A stretch of 23,321 bases of DNA from Dokdonella_A sp039926425 (lineage in GTDB: Bacteria; Pseudomonadota; Gammaproteobacteria; Xanthomonadales; Rhodanobacteraceae), in contig NZ_JBDSWZ010000134.1 of assembly GCF_039926425.1 (NCBI RefSeq), forward strand, positions 1-23,321. The letters run 5' to 3'. The position numbers and the translations under genes were made by a program. Below the pieces are notes generated by a model, which saw nothing but the letters and a program-made list of their open reading frames with translations, searched no databases and had not been told where the DNA came from. Numbering within the stretch: position 1 is the stretch's first letter; each line of letters opens with the position of its first letter. Of this stretch, positions 1 through 7,559 are shown piece after piece.

Positions 1-729
1 AATCGCTTCCAGAGCGCGTAGCGCGAGTGCGCGCTCGGCCTCGCTCGCGATCCGCGGTGTGATGTCTTCTGCAGCGAACAGTGCGTCGGTCGGGCTGTCG
101 CCCGGACGCAGCAGCGGACCCTTGCGGATCGCATGACTGAACACACCATCGAAATGAATCAATGCGGTTTCGCCGTGCTGGTCGACACGGTCGAGGTACG
201 GCTGCAGCAGCACGCTCCGCCCGGCGTCGAGCAGACGTGCGACATGCGCTTGCGCGCCATCGAGTTTTGAGCGGCTGTGCCGTTGCGCATCGCGCGAGCC
301 GGCGCCGACGCCCGGTTTGACCACGAACTCGCCGGCGTCGGTGCCGGCGACGAATGCGTCGAGCGAAACGCGTGCATCCGCGCCCGGCTCGACGAACGTG
401 CTCGCCACGATCGCAATACCTGCGCGTGCGAGATCGGCGAGGTAGTGCTTGTCGGTATTCCAGCGCAGCACTTCCTGCGGATTGAGCAGGCGTGTGTGTT
501 GCGACACCCGCGCGGCCCAGCCGAGGAATTCCGGTAGGCGCTCGACGTAGTCCCACGTCGAGCGCAGCAAGGCGACGTCGAAGCGCGACCAATCGATGTT
601 CGCATCGTCCCAATCGACGATCGTGACGTCGGCGCCGGCATCGTGAAACGCGGCGCGCAACGGTGCCAGATCGTCGTCGAGATCGCGCGCCGCGGCGACG
701 GAAACGAGGGCGATCATCGGTGCGATCAT
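1..729 (-). CDS. ATP-grasp ligase, RimK/DcsG-like (3' end cut by window)
   Basis: The reading frame is open from an ATG at 729 to the window edge (243 codons) with no stop, so the C-terminus is missing. The N-terminal part has an RSTWDY segment and an LLNPQEVLRWNTDKHYL segment. These are followed by VVKPGVGAGSRD (residues 136-147, with a candidate ATP-binding Lys at 138), VLLQPYLDRVDQHGE, and a SHAIRK segment. This order is typical of the ATP-grasp family that includes RimK-type ligases and the cycloserine-pathway protein DcsG. Such enzymes join a carboxylate to an amine through an acyl-phosphate, but the substrate here cannot be told. A second ATG at residue 5 is also a possible start. The gene diverges from the diguanylate cyclase gene across about 140 bp. 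Family call is firm; function is open. Confidence 0.85.
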   Translation of the reverse strand, partial: MIAPMIALVSVAAARDLDDDLAPLRAAFHDAGADVTIVDWDDANIDWSRFDVALLRSTWDYVERLPEFLGWAARVSQHTRLLNPQEVLRWNTDKHYLADLARAGIAIVASTFVEPGADARVSLDAFVAGTDAGEFVVKPGVGAGSRDAQRHSRSKLDGAQAHVARLLDAGRSVLLQPYLDRVDQHGETALIHFDGVFSHAIRKGPLLRPGDSPTDALFAAEDITPRIASEAERALALRALEAI

Positions 730-870
730 GCGCTTTGTGTCGATTGAAAGGTCGAGCGTAGCCGATCCGGACGACGCTGCGCAGCGTGCCGGCCGCGTTG
801 CGGCATGCGACCATGGCAGTGCGCCGGGGGGGCGCTCAACGGAGGGCGCCGCGACGCGGCGTCATGTTCA

Positions 871-2100
871 ATGCAGCTTCGGCTCCTGTTCAATCTCGTC
901 CTGATCGTCGTGTTCGTCGTCGGCATCCTCGGTGCCGGCTGGCACTACCACGCGCAACTGCAAGGCGACGCGATGGACGAAGTGCGGCACAACTCCGAAG
1001 TGCTGATGGAGACCGCACTCGCGATCCGCAGTTACACGACCGACCAGATCAAGCCGCACCTCGATCCGCTCAACGCCGAGCGTTTCCTGCCGCAGACGGT
1101 GCCGGCATTCGCAGCGACCGAGACCCTGCATCGTCTCGGTGATCGCTACCCCGGATACGACTACAAGGAGTCGGTACTCAATCCGACCAATCCGCGCGAC
1201 CGCGCGAGCGGGTGGGAGCGCGTGTTGATCGAGCAGTTTCGCGCGGACGGCGGATTGAAGGAGTTGACCGGCGTGCACGGCGACGGCATTGAGCAATCGA
1301 TGTACGTCGCGAGGCCGATCACGATCCACCAGGTGCAATGCCTGGTGTGTCACAGCACGCCAGACGCCGCGCCGACGACGATGCGCGCGGTGTACGGCGA
1401 CGACAACGGCTTCGGATGGAAGGAAGGCGAGACGATCGGCATGCAGCTCGTGCGCGTGCCGATGCTCTATCCACTGGAAAAGGCCAAGCGTGCGTTCACC
1501 ACATTCATGTGGTCGCTTGCAGCGGTCTTCGGCCTCATGTTCATCGGCCTCAATGTCGCGCTGACCCGGCTGGTGATTGCGCCGATGGCCCGGATCAACG
1601 TGCGTCTCGAAGAGCTGGCGACCAAGGATTTCCTCACCGATCTTGTCAATCGTCGACGCTTCTTCGAGCGACTGGAGACGGAGATGGCCGAGGCGCGCAC
1701 GCGCCAGCTGGGATTGTCGGTGGTGATCTTCGACCTCGACTTCTTCAAGCGCATCAACGATACGTTTGGCCACGACAGCGGCGACATTGTTTTGCGCCAT
1801 ACCGCGCTTCGCGTTCGCGAGGTGCTGCGCAGTTCGGACTGCGCAGCGCGCTTCGGTGGCGAAGAATTCATCCTGCTCCTGCGCGAGACCCGCATCGACG
1901 CCGCGATGGCGATCGCCGAGGCGGTGCGCGCGAAGATCGCCGGCGATCCGTTCGAGACGGTGGGCGCGGTCAGCGCCAGTTTCGGCGTCGCCGAGTGGAA
2001 TCATGCGGAAGATCCGCGCGGCCTCATCAATCGCGCGGACAAGGCGCTCTACCAGGCAAAGCACGACGGTCGCAACCGGGTTGTTCGCGCGACGGCGTGA
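871..2100 (+). CDS. Membrane diguanylate cyclase with haem-type Tll0287-like sensor domain
   Basis: This 409-residue protein makes cyclic di-GMP from two GTP. A membrane helix (about residues 5-24) is followed by a periplasmic domain of the Tll0287-like (DUF3365) type. That domain contains CLVCH at 157-161, a CXXCH c-type haem attachment motif. A second membrane helix lies near 212-234. The C-terminal GGDEF domain has DLDFFKRINDTFGHDSGD and an intact GGEEF active site at 329-333. RSSD, placed as RxxD five residues before GGEEF, is the product-inhibition I-site, so feedback control is likely. Haem suggests redox or gas sensing across the inner membrane, which is inference. Start choice: the ATG at 871 puts a clean signal anchor at the N-terminus. 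An in-frame ATG at 805 would add 22 residues that do not look like a leader. Neither start has a good ribosome-binding site. Confidence 0.93.
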   Translation: MQLRLLFNLVLIVVFVVGILGAGWHYHAQLQGDAMDEVRHNSEVLMETALAIRSYTTDQIKPHLDPLNAERFLPQTVPAFAATETLHRLGDRYPGYDYKESVLNPTNPRDRASGWERVLIEQFRADGGLKELTGVHGDGIEQSMYVARPITIHQVQCLVCHSTPDAAPTTMRAVYGDDNGFGWKEGETIGMQLVRVPMLYPLEKAKRAFTTFMWSLAAVFGLMFIGLNVALTRLVIAPMARINVRLEELATKDFLTDLVNRRRFFERLETEMAEARTRQLGLSVVIFDLDFFKRINDTFGHDSGDIVLRHTALRVREVLRSSDCAARFGGEEFILLLRETRIDAAMAIAEAVRAKIAGDPFETVGAVSASFGVAEWNHAEDPRGLINRADKALYQAKHDGRNRVVRATA

Positions 2101-2356
2101 CGTTCGGGCGAATGCAACAGACCAGGAGACTGAAATACGAAGACCATGAAGAACCCGAAAGGATGAAGTGGACGAAGGTGCAGGGAAGCCGGATCGATTG
2201 CGGTAGACCCATCCGCTGTTGCTTTTTCTTCGTGTCCTTCCCCTCCCATCCATGGCGCGCTGCTGTTGGCATTGCGACGGGGCAGCGGGTATTCTCGCGC
2301 CGCGGATGTTGCCCGTTGATCGTTGGCGACCGCCGCTCTTGATCCAGGGGAAAACC
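2101..2356. other. Intergenic stretch without a recognisable gene
   Basis: 256 bp between the cyclase stop and the small secreted-protein gene. The first half is purine-rich on the plus strand (GAAGACCATGAAGAACC and GGATGAAGTGGACGAAGG). The second half has the opposite bias (CTTTTTCTTCGTGTCCTTCC). The two halves could pair loosely as degenerate inverted arms. No tRNA, clear terminator or convincing promoter was found. It may be the remains of a dispersed non-coding repeat. Confidence 0.4.
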
Positions 2357-2671
2357 ATGCATTCACACCCAGTTGCGTTGCGGCGGCGTGTTGCCGCGTG
2401 CTTCGCTGTCGCCGCGCTTGGCGCCGGTTTCGCGTCGACGGTGCCCGCTGGCGATGTCTTCGTCATGCGCCAGAGCGTCGTCTCGAACGGCGGCGGTTTC
2501 ATTTTCGACAACTGCTACAGGTTGTTCGCCGTGGTCGGGCAGCCAGTGCTCGGGGTCGTGGGCAACAGCGAGTTCATTCTGGAGTCGGGCTTCCTGACTT
2601 CAGTGCCGTCGACCGACGACAAATTGTTCCGATCCGGATTCGAAACCAGTACGGGGGCCTGCAAACCATGA
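2357..2671 (+). CDS. Small secreted protein with GQP-type domain and FRSGFE tail
   Basis: A 104-residue protein preceded by a good ribosome-binding site (AGGGGAA, 2347-2353). The basic start and hydrophobic stretch (residues 6-26) form a signal peptide, cut near GFA or VPA (26-31). The middle holds a short module ending VVGQPVLG, then EFILESGFL. It resembles the GQP...GF(W) module found in many secreted bacterial proteins of unknown role (from memory). The C-terminus has DDKLFRSGFE, a tail style I associate with secreted proteins of Xanthomonadales. Its stop overlaps the ATG of the collagen-like gene by ATGA, so the two are translationally coupled and probably act at the same site. I do not know its function. 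It could be a partner or cap for the collagen-like protein, but nothing in the sequence proves that. Confidence 0.72.
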   Translation: MHSHPVALRRRVAACFAVAALGAGFASTVPAGDVFVMRQSVVSNGGGFIFDNCYRLFAVVGQPVLGVVGNSEFILESGFLTSVPSTDDKLFRSGFETSTGACKP

Positions 2672-4017
2672 AATTCCAGTTTTGTGTCATACACATGCTT
2701 GCATTGGCGCTCGGTGCGTCCATCTCGCAGGCCGCCTTCGCTGTTCCGCAACTGCCCGAGTTCAACTACCAGGGCAAGCTTGAGCAGAACGGCTACCCCG
2801 CAAACGGCCCATATGCGATGACGTTTTCGCTGTGGGACGCCGCGACCGGTGGAACCCAGATCGGTTCGACCATTTCCGAGCCCGCGTGGCCGGTGACCAA
2901 CGGACTCTTCAGCATCAATCTTGCGTTCGTCGATGCGTTCGACGATCAGCAAAGCTGGCTCGAAGTCAGCATCAACGGCGCTGTTCTCGCGCGCCAGCCG
3001 ATCGCAACCGCACCCATCGCCCAGTTCGCGCTGCACGGCAATGTGGGTCCCGCAGGCCCACAGGGTGCAGCTGGCCCAGCAGGTCCCGCTGGCGCTCCGG
3101 GACCGGCGGGTCCGGCGGGTGATGCAGGACCGGCCGGTCCAGCCGGCCCAGCCGGCCCCCAAGGCGGAGCGGGTGACGTTGGTCCGGCAGGTCCGATTGG
3201 CGCCACGGGACCCATCGGGGCGACCGGACCGATTGGTGCGACGGGACCCATCGGAACAACAGGGCCCATTGGCGCCGCGGGGCCGATCGGTGCGACGGGA
3301 GCCATCGGTGCGACTGGACCCGAAGGCGCCCAGGGCGCCGCGGGTGCGACGGGTCCGCAAGGTGCTCCGGGTGCGCCGGGCCCGCAGGGCACTCCGGGGT
3401 TGGTGGGTCCGACCGGTCCTCAGGGAACGCCCGGTGCAACCGGAGCGACGGGTTCGCAGGGTCCTTCCGGAGCGATCGGCCCAGCAGGGCCGGCGGGCGC
3501 TCAGGGTTTGCAGGGTGCGACTGGCGCGCAGGGTCCTGCCGGCCCGGCCGGCAGCGGCAAGTACAGCGTGAAGATCAACGGCACGTTGAGTACCGCGCTG
3601 ACAAGGCCTCTCTATCCGCTCAATGTGCTGGGTTACAGCGGCAGCGTGGCGTTGATTTCGCCGCAGTCGTACATCATGACGATCGATGCAGGCGGTACGG
3701 TCGGAGGATCGGGCACGGCGACCTATATCAGTGCCGACTGCAGTGGCCCGGCCCTCGTCGCCACCACCACTGTCAATCCAGGCGGTGTGCTCGCGCTCGG
3801 TGTGCAGAACACGCTTTACTATATTCCCCGCTCAGGGGCGACGATCGTGAACAATCCGACGCCGGCAAGTCGCTCGAACACTGCGTTGGGCAACTGTGGT
3901 GCATACACGACCCCACTCGCGGGGACTGTCTATTCCGCGCCGCTCAATGTACCGGCCACGACAGGCGTCGATCCGATCGCCGAGCCGATCACCGTCACGA
4001 TCGACTACGTTCCCTGA
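2668..4017 (+). CDS. Secreted collagen-like protein, 56 Gly-X-Y triplets
   Basis: A 449-residue protein starting at the ATG that overlaps the upstream stop. A signal peptide covers residues 1-25 (cleavage after AFA). Residues 26-126 form a module with FNYQGKL, YAMTFSLWDAATGG, VTNGLFSINLAF and ARQPIATAPIAQFA. It is commonly found before tail-fibre or collagen-like regions. Residues 127-294 are 56 consecutive Gly-X-Y triplets, with only two Asp and one Glu and no Lys or Arg. They are Ala/Pro/Thr-rich and should form a triple helix without hydroxyproline. The C-terminal 155 residues (295-449) have no family I recognise; they hold two Cys and look beta-rich, and could drive trimerisation or binding. 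No anchor or lipobox is seen. The likely role is a secreted or surface fibre protein. An alternative upstream start at 2323 is rejected because it runs through the small gene out of frame. Confidence 0.93.
   Translation: MKFQFCVIHMLALALGASISQAAFAVPQLPEFNYQGKLEQNGYPANGPYAMTFSLWDAATGGTQIGSTISEPAWPVTNGLFSINLAFVDAFDDQQSWLEVSINGAVLARQPIATAPIAQFALHGNVGPAGPQGAAGPAGPAGAPGPAGPAGDAGPAGPAGPAGPQGGAGDVGPAGPIGATGPIGATGPIGATGPIGTTGPIGAAGPIGATGAIGATGPEGAQGAAGATGPQGAPGAPGPQGTPGLVGPTGPQGTPGATGATGSQGPSGAIGPAGPAGAQGLQGATGAQGPAGPAGSGKYSVKINGTLSTALTRPLYPLNVLGYSGSVALISPQSYIMTIDAGGTVGGSGTATYISADCSGPALVATTTVNPGGVLALGVQNTLYYIPRSGATIVNNPTPASRSNTALGNCGAYTTPLAGTVYSAPLNVPATTGVDPIAEPITVTIDYVP
3190..3315 (+). repeat. 18-bp tandem repeat encoding GPIGAT
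   Basis: Six consecutive 18-bp units (3190-3297) encode the hexapeptide GP-I-GA-T with small changes (GTT, GAA). A seventh, altered unit (GAI GAT) follows at 3298-3315. It lies inside the Gly-X-Y region. Third-base positions vary between units, so the array is not freshly expanded, but it could change length by slippage or unequal crossing over. Confidence 0.85.
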
Positions 4018-4023
4018 GTGCAG

Positions 4024-4055
4024 CGTTCCGCGGCGTCGATGCGCGCCGCGGAACG
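4024..4055 (+). terminator. GC-rich hairpin between convergent genes
   Basis: A perfect 12-bp stem (CGTTCCGCGGCG with CGCCGCGGAACG) and an 8-nt loop start 7 bases after the collagen-like gene stop. There is no T-tract. It sits between the converging collagen-like and ETF-QO genes and could stop transcription from either side. Confidence 0.6.
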
Positions 4056-4134
4056 GTGGGATTCAATCGTCGCTTGACGACGGCGGTCGACCGCTTGCGA
4101 TGAAGCGCCCGTTGATGCGCGGGCTCACCGTGAC

Positions 4135-5772
4135 TCAGAGGTTCCGGTAGTTCGGTCCGCTGCCGCCTTCCGGCGTCACCCACGTGATGATCTGGTACGG
4201 ATCCTTGATGTCGCAGGTCTTGCAATGCACGCAGTTCGCGGCGTTGATCTGCAGGCGTTTTCCGGCGCCGTCGTCGACGATTTCGTAGACGCCGGCGGGG
4301 CAGAAGCGCTGGCACGGATTGCCGTATTCCTCGGCGCAGCGGCTGACGCAGATGCTGGTGTCGGCAACGTGCAAATGCACGGGCTGGTCTTCATCGTGTT
4401 CGGTCGCGGCGAAATAGACGCCGGCGAGGCGGTCGCGCGGAGCGAGCGTGCGATCGACGTAGGAAGGTTGCTCGGGCGATACCGCATTCGCATCGCTGCG
4501 TGTCGCGGCTTCGGTCGCATCGATCTTGTGCAGCGAAGACCAGTCCGCGTGATTGCGCAGCGTCCACGGCGACAGACCTGCCGTCGCAGTTTCCCATCCT
4601 GCGTTTGCGAGGCCCGCCCAAAGGCCCTTGTTGAAACCGGGGCGAATGTTGCGCACCTTTTTCAGTTCCGTCATCACCGGTGACGCGCGCAGTTTCGCGT
4701 CGTAGCCTTGCGACGTTTCTGTCGCGGCGATATGTTCGGCCGCGAGCATTCCCGAACGCATCGCCTGGTGCGTGCCCTTGATCTTCGGCACGTTGAGCAG
4801 TCCTGCGCCATCGCCAATCAGCAATGCGCCCGGCATCTCCATCTTCGGCAACGACTGCCAGCCACCTTCGACCAGCGCGCGCGCGCCTGCGGACACGATG
4901 CTTCCGCCATCGAGCAGCGCTTTGATCATCGTGTGATTCTTGAACTGCTGGAACGCTTCCCATGGACGGAACAGCGGATCGGCGTAGTCGAGGCCGACCA
5001 CGAAGCCGATCGCCACGCGATCCTGGTCGAGCTGATAGATGAAGCTGCCGCCGTAGGTCGATGTGTTGAGCGGCCAGCCGAGCGTGTGCATCACCTTGCC
5101 CGCTTCGACGCGTCCGGCTGGCAACTGCCACAGTTCCTTGATGCCGATGCCGTAGGTCTGCGGATCGGCATTCTTGTCGAGTGCGAATCTTGCGATCAGC
5201 TGTTTGCTCACGCTGCCGCGACAGCCCTCCGCGAACACGGTGATCGGTGCCTTGATGTCGATGCCTTGCGTGTAGCCGGCTTTGTGGCTGCCGTCCTTCG
5301 CCACGCCCATGTCGCCGACACGCACACCGCACACGGCGCCGGCATCGTCGAACAGCGCTTCCGCTGCGGCAAAGCCTGGATAAATTTCGACGCCAAGCGC
5401 TTCTGCTTGGGGCGCCAGCCACGCGCACAGCGCACCGAGCGACACGATGAAGTTGCCGTGGTTGTGCATCTGCGGCGGCGTCACCGGCGACTTGAACGCA
5501 CGCGTCGAATCGCGCATGAACCAGAACTCGTCCTTCGTGACCGGCACGCACACCGGCGGTGGGTTTCGACCCCATTCCGGCAGGAGTTCATTCAGCGGCT
5601 CGGGCTCGATCACCGCGCCGGAGAGAATCTGCGCGCCAACTGTCGACGCTTTTTCGAGCACGCACACGCGAATGTCAGGCTTCAGTTGCTTGAGGCGAAT
5701 CGCGAACGCAAGTCCGGCCGGCCCGGCGCCAACGGTGACGACGTCGTATTCCATGATGTCGCGTTCGCTCAT
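4135..5772 (-). CDS. Electron transfer flavoprotein-ubiquinone oxidoreductase (ETF-QO)
   Basis: A 545-residue protein, the usual length for bacterial ETF-QO. It passes electrons from reduced ETF (loaded by acyl-CoA and other dehydrogenases) to ubiquinone at the inner membrane. The N-terminus has the FAD-binding VVTVGAGPAGLAFAIRLK. The middle has the family segments GAQILSGAVIEP, YGIGIKELW, YGGSFIYQL and LLIGDGAGLLNVPKIKGTH. The C-terminus has the 4Fe-4S motif CVHCKTC (Cys 514, 517, 520), with Cys 491 in RFCPAG as the probable fourth ligand. The start is the ATG at 5772, with GGAG 6 bases upstream. A longer frame to 5889 has no such site and adds a non-conserved leader. ETF genes themselves are not in the window. 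The identification is secure. Confidence 0.97.
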   Translation of the reverse strand: MSERDIMEYDVVTVGAGPAGLAFAIRLKQLKPDIRVCVLEKASTVGAQILSGAVIEPEPLNELLPEWGRNPPPVCVPVTKDEFWFMRDSTRAFKSPVTPPQMHNHGNFIVSLGALCAWLAPQAEALGVEIYPGFAAAEALFDDAGAVCGVRVGDMGVAKDGSHKAGYTQGIDIKAPITVFAEGCRGSVSKQLIARFALDKNADPQTYGIGIKELWQLPAGRVEAGKVMHTLGWPLNTSTYGGSFIYQLDQDRVAIGFVVGLDYADPLFRPWEAFQQFKNHTMIKALLDGGSIVSAGARALVEGGWQSLPKMEMPGALLIGDGAGLLNVPKIKGTHQAMRSGMLAAEHIAATETSQGYDAKLRASPVMTELKKVRNIRPGFNKGLWAGLANAGWETATAGLSPWTLRNHADWSSLHKIDATEAATRSDANAVSPEQPSYVDRTLAPRDRLAGVYFAATEHDEDQPVHLHVADTSICVSRCAEEYGNPCQRFCPAGVYEIVDDGAGKRLQINAANCVHCKTCDIKDPYQIITWVTPEGGSGPNYRNL

Positions 5773-5836
5773 GGCGGGCTCCGGCTGGATGCAATGGGAA
5801 TCGCCGATTGTCCGGCTTCGGAGCCGTAGCGGCAAA

Positions 5837-5860
5837 CGGCGCGCACCTGTGTGCGCACCG
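5837..5860. promoter_or_regulatory. Imperfect palindrome between divergent ETF-QO and amidase genes
   Basis: GCGCAC-CTGT-GTGCGC (5841-5856) extends by three more pairs after one mismatch. This gives 10-bp arms around a 4-nt centre. It sits in the 128-bp divergent region, 40 bases from the amidase ATG and 64 bases from the ETF-QO ATG. It could be an operator or a hairpin. No regulator is known from the sequence and promoter boxes are not clear. Confidence 0.35.
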
Positions 5861-5900
5861 CTGGCATACTTGAGGGTCCCACCCTTCATCCGTGTTCCTC

Positions 5901-7295
5901 ATGACCGACTCTTCCAACGACGACGAACTGCGCGGCGCGACGGCATTCCAGCAACTGCACTGGCTGGCCAGCGGGCGCATCGACAGCGTTGGCCTGACCG
6001 CTGCGTGCTCTGCGGCCGTGGCGCGCCGGAACGGGGAGATCAACGCATTTCTCGCGCTCGACGACAGCGCGGCCGAGCAGGCGCAGGCGAGCGACGCCCG
6101 CCGCCGCGAGGGCCGCACCATCGGCCGACTTGACGGGCTGGTCGTCGCAATCAAGGACAATCTCGATGTCGTCGGGCTGCCGACAACGGTCGGGCTCCCG
6201 GGTCGTCGACATCGTGTTGCAAGCGCGGATGCGAGCGCGGTCGCACGCTTGCGGGCGGCTGGTGCGGTCATTCTCGGAAAGACCAATCTCGACGAAGGCG
6301 CGCTCGGCACGTTCAGCGCGAACCCGCATTACGGCGCCGTGAACAATCCGCTGCGCATCGGTTACACCGCGGGCGGGTCATCGGGAGGATCGGCCGCCGC
6401 GGTGGCTGCAGGTCTTGCGAGTTTCGCGCTCGGCAGCGACACGCTCGGATCTGCGCGCATTCCCGCCAGTCACTGCGGCATCTACGCGCTCAAGCCGACG
6501 CACGGCGGGATCTCGACGCGCGGCATGGTGCGTGCGGCGCGGCGCCTCGATTCGATCGGAATCCTCGCCCGCTCGGTCGAGGACCTGTCGATCGTGTTGC
6601 AGGTGCTCGACGCGCACGATCCTGCCGATCCGCGTTCGCGCAAGCGCCGCGTCGCGCTCGCGCCGCCGGACTGGGAGCCGGGTCGCCTGCGCTCCGGGTT
6701 CGTGCGTGACCTTGCGTCGATCGGCGTTTCGCCGCAGGTCCGCGCGCTGTTCGACAGCGCAATCGAGCGGGTCGGTGGCGCATTCGGCCATCGCGTCGAG
6801 GTGGATTTCAGCGACTACGATTTTGCGCGTACCCGCCGCGCTGCCTTGCTGGTGATGGAGGCGGAACTGGGCGCGGAGCTGCATGCCGACCTCGCGGATA
6901 CGCAACACCCTGTATCTCCGCGCCTCCGCGCGATGCTTGATTTTGCGCGCAGCAAATCGGCGGTCGACTACGCGGTCGCCGACCGCGTGCTCGATGCGGC
7001 GGTGCTGAAGGCGCGCCGCTTGGCATCCGAGATCGACGTGCTGATTCTCCCGACGGTGTCACATGGTTCCTATCCACTGGCCGACGGCGAGCGGGCGAGC
7101 GATGCCGACCTCACCAGTTTTGCAAGCCTCGCCGGTTGCCCTGCGGTGAGCGTGCCGATGGGAATCCTTCCTGACGGCATGCCTGCAGGCCTTCAACTTG
7201 TTGGCGCTCCCGGTTCCGACCTTCGCCTGCTCGAGCTCGCCGGCATCTGTGCCGCGACACTCGACGCCACGCCGTGCTACCCCGCCGGCGGGTGA
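5901..7295 (+). CDS. Amidase-signature family hydrolase
   Basis: A 464-residue enzyme of the amidase-signature family (the family of GatA, AtzF and many amidases), which splits amide bonds with a Ser-cisSer-Lys triad. The triad is visible: Lys85 in AIKDN, Ser160 in GGSSGGS, and nucleophile Ser184 in GSDTLGSAR. The usual second Gly of DTGGS is Leu here, while the Ser is kept; AtzF-type enzymes also vary at this site. It lacks a signal peptide, so it acts in the cytoplasm. No gatB or gatC is nearby, so a role in tRNA amidation is unlikely, and the substrate is unknown. Start: ATG 5901 is chosen; an in-frame GTG at 5892 would add three residues. Neither has a strong ribosome-binding site. It diverges from ETF-QO. 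Confidence 0.93.
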   Translation: MTDSSNDDELRGATAFQQLHWLASGRIDSVGLTAACSAAVARRNGEINAFLALDDSAAEQAQASDARRREGRTIGRLDGLVVAIKDNLDVVGLPTTVGLPGRRHRVASADASAVARLRAAGAVILGKTNLDEGALGTFSANPHYGAVNNPLRIGYTAGGSSGGSAAAVAAGLASFALGSDTLGSARIPASHCGIYALKPTHGGISTRGMVRAARRLDSIGILARSVEDLSIVLQVLDAHDPADPRSRKRRVALAPPDWEPGRLRSGFVRDLASIGVSPQVRALFDSAIERVGGAFGHRVEVDFSDYDFARTRRAALLVMEAELGAELHADLADTQHPVSPRLRAMLDFARSKSAVDYAVADRVLDAAVLKARRLASEIDVLILPTVSHGSYPLADGERASDADLTSFASLAGCPAVSVPMGILPDGMPAGLQLVGAPGSDLRLLELAGICAATLDATPCYPAGG

Positions 7296-7364
7296 TCTCG
7301 TCTGCTGTTGGGGGATCGTGTCCCCTCGGCGGTCGTAAGTAATAAATCCTCGATACGAGTCAAT

Positions 7365-7380
7365 CTGTAAGATCTTGCAG
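7365..7380. promoter_or_regulatory. LuxR-box-like palindrome (CTG-N10-CAG)
   Basis: CTGTAAGATCTTGCAG pairs at 7 of 8 positions of its two halves. Its form (CTG, ten bases with an AGATCT core, CAG) matches the general pattern of lux/las-type boxes bound by LuxR-family regulators. It lies about 190 bp before the giant gene ATG. A -10-like TAAGAT (7368-7373) is inside it. With equal base frequencies, a palindrome this good is expected by chance about 0.1 times in a gap of this length, so the match is suggestive only. Confidence 0.35.
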
Positions 7381-7399
7381 TTGTTGGAGGATTAACTTC

Positions 7400-7432
7400 G
7401 TGCTTGTGCTTTTCGGCATGTCAAGTGCATAG
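7400..7432 (+). CDS. Possible 10-aa leader peptide ORF
   Basis: GGAGG (7386-7390) lies 9 bases before a GTG that opens a ten-codon frame (MLVLFGMSSA) ending in TAG. The Shine-Dalgarno is one of the best in the window. It is 139 bases before the ATG of the giant gene and could be a leader peptide or a chance match. There is no independent evidence of translation. Confidence 0.25.
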   Translation: MLVLFGMSSA

Positions 7433-7559
7433 TTCTCAATAGCGCGCATCCATCGCGGCCATCAGGGGCCCGCGGCGGCATTCCAGGACGGATATCAGAG
7501 GGTCTCCAAGGACCTCCGATGTTTTGTCGTGCGCGTTCGTTTTGACAACGATGTCCATC

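Noticed and set aside
868..2511. 547-codon minus-strand frame over the diguanylate cyclase gene
   Set aside because: Shadow of a gene with intact GGEEF and CXXCH motifs; its product has no recognisable domain.
2515..3439. Minus-strand Pro/Arg-rich frames over the collagen-like region
   Set aside because: They arise from the Gly-X-Y codon pattern read on the other strand.
4083..4094. Perfect 12-bp palindrome GCGGTCGACCGC
   Set aside because: It lies near the ETF-QO 3' end with no sign of a regulatory role, and such GC palindromes are expected by chance here.
7542..7547. TTGACA as a -35 box for the giant gene
   Set aside because: A matching -10 would fall at about 7565-7570, placing the transcript start inside the coding region.
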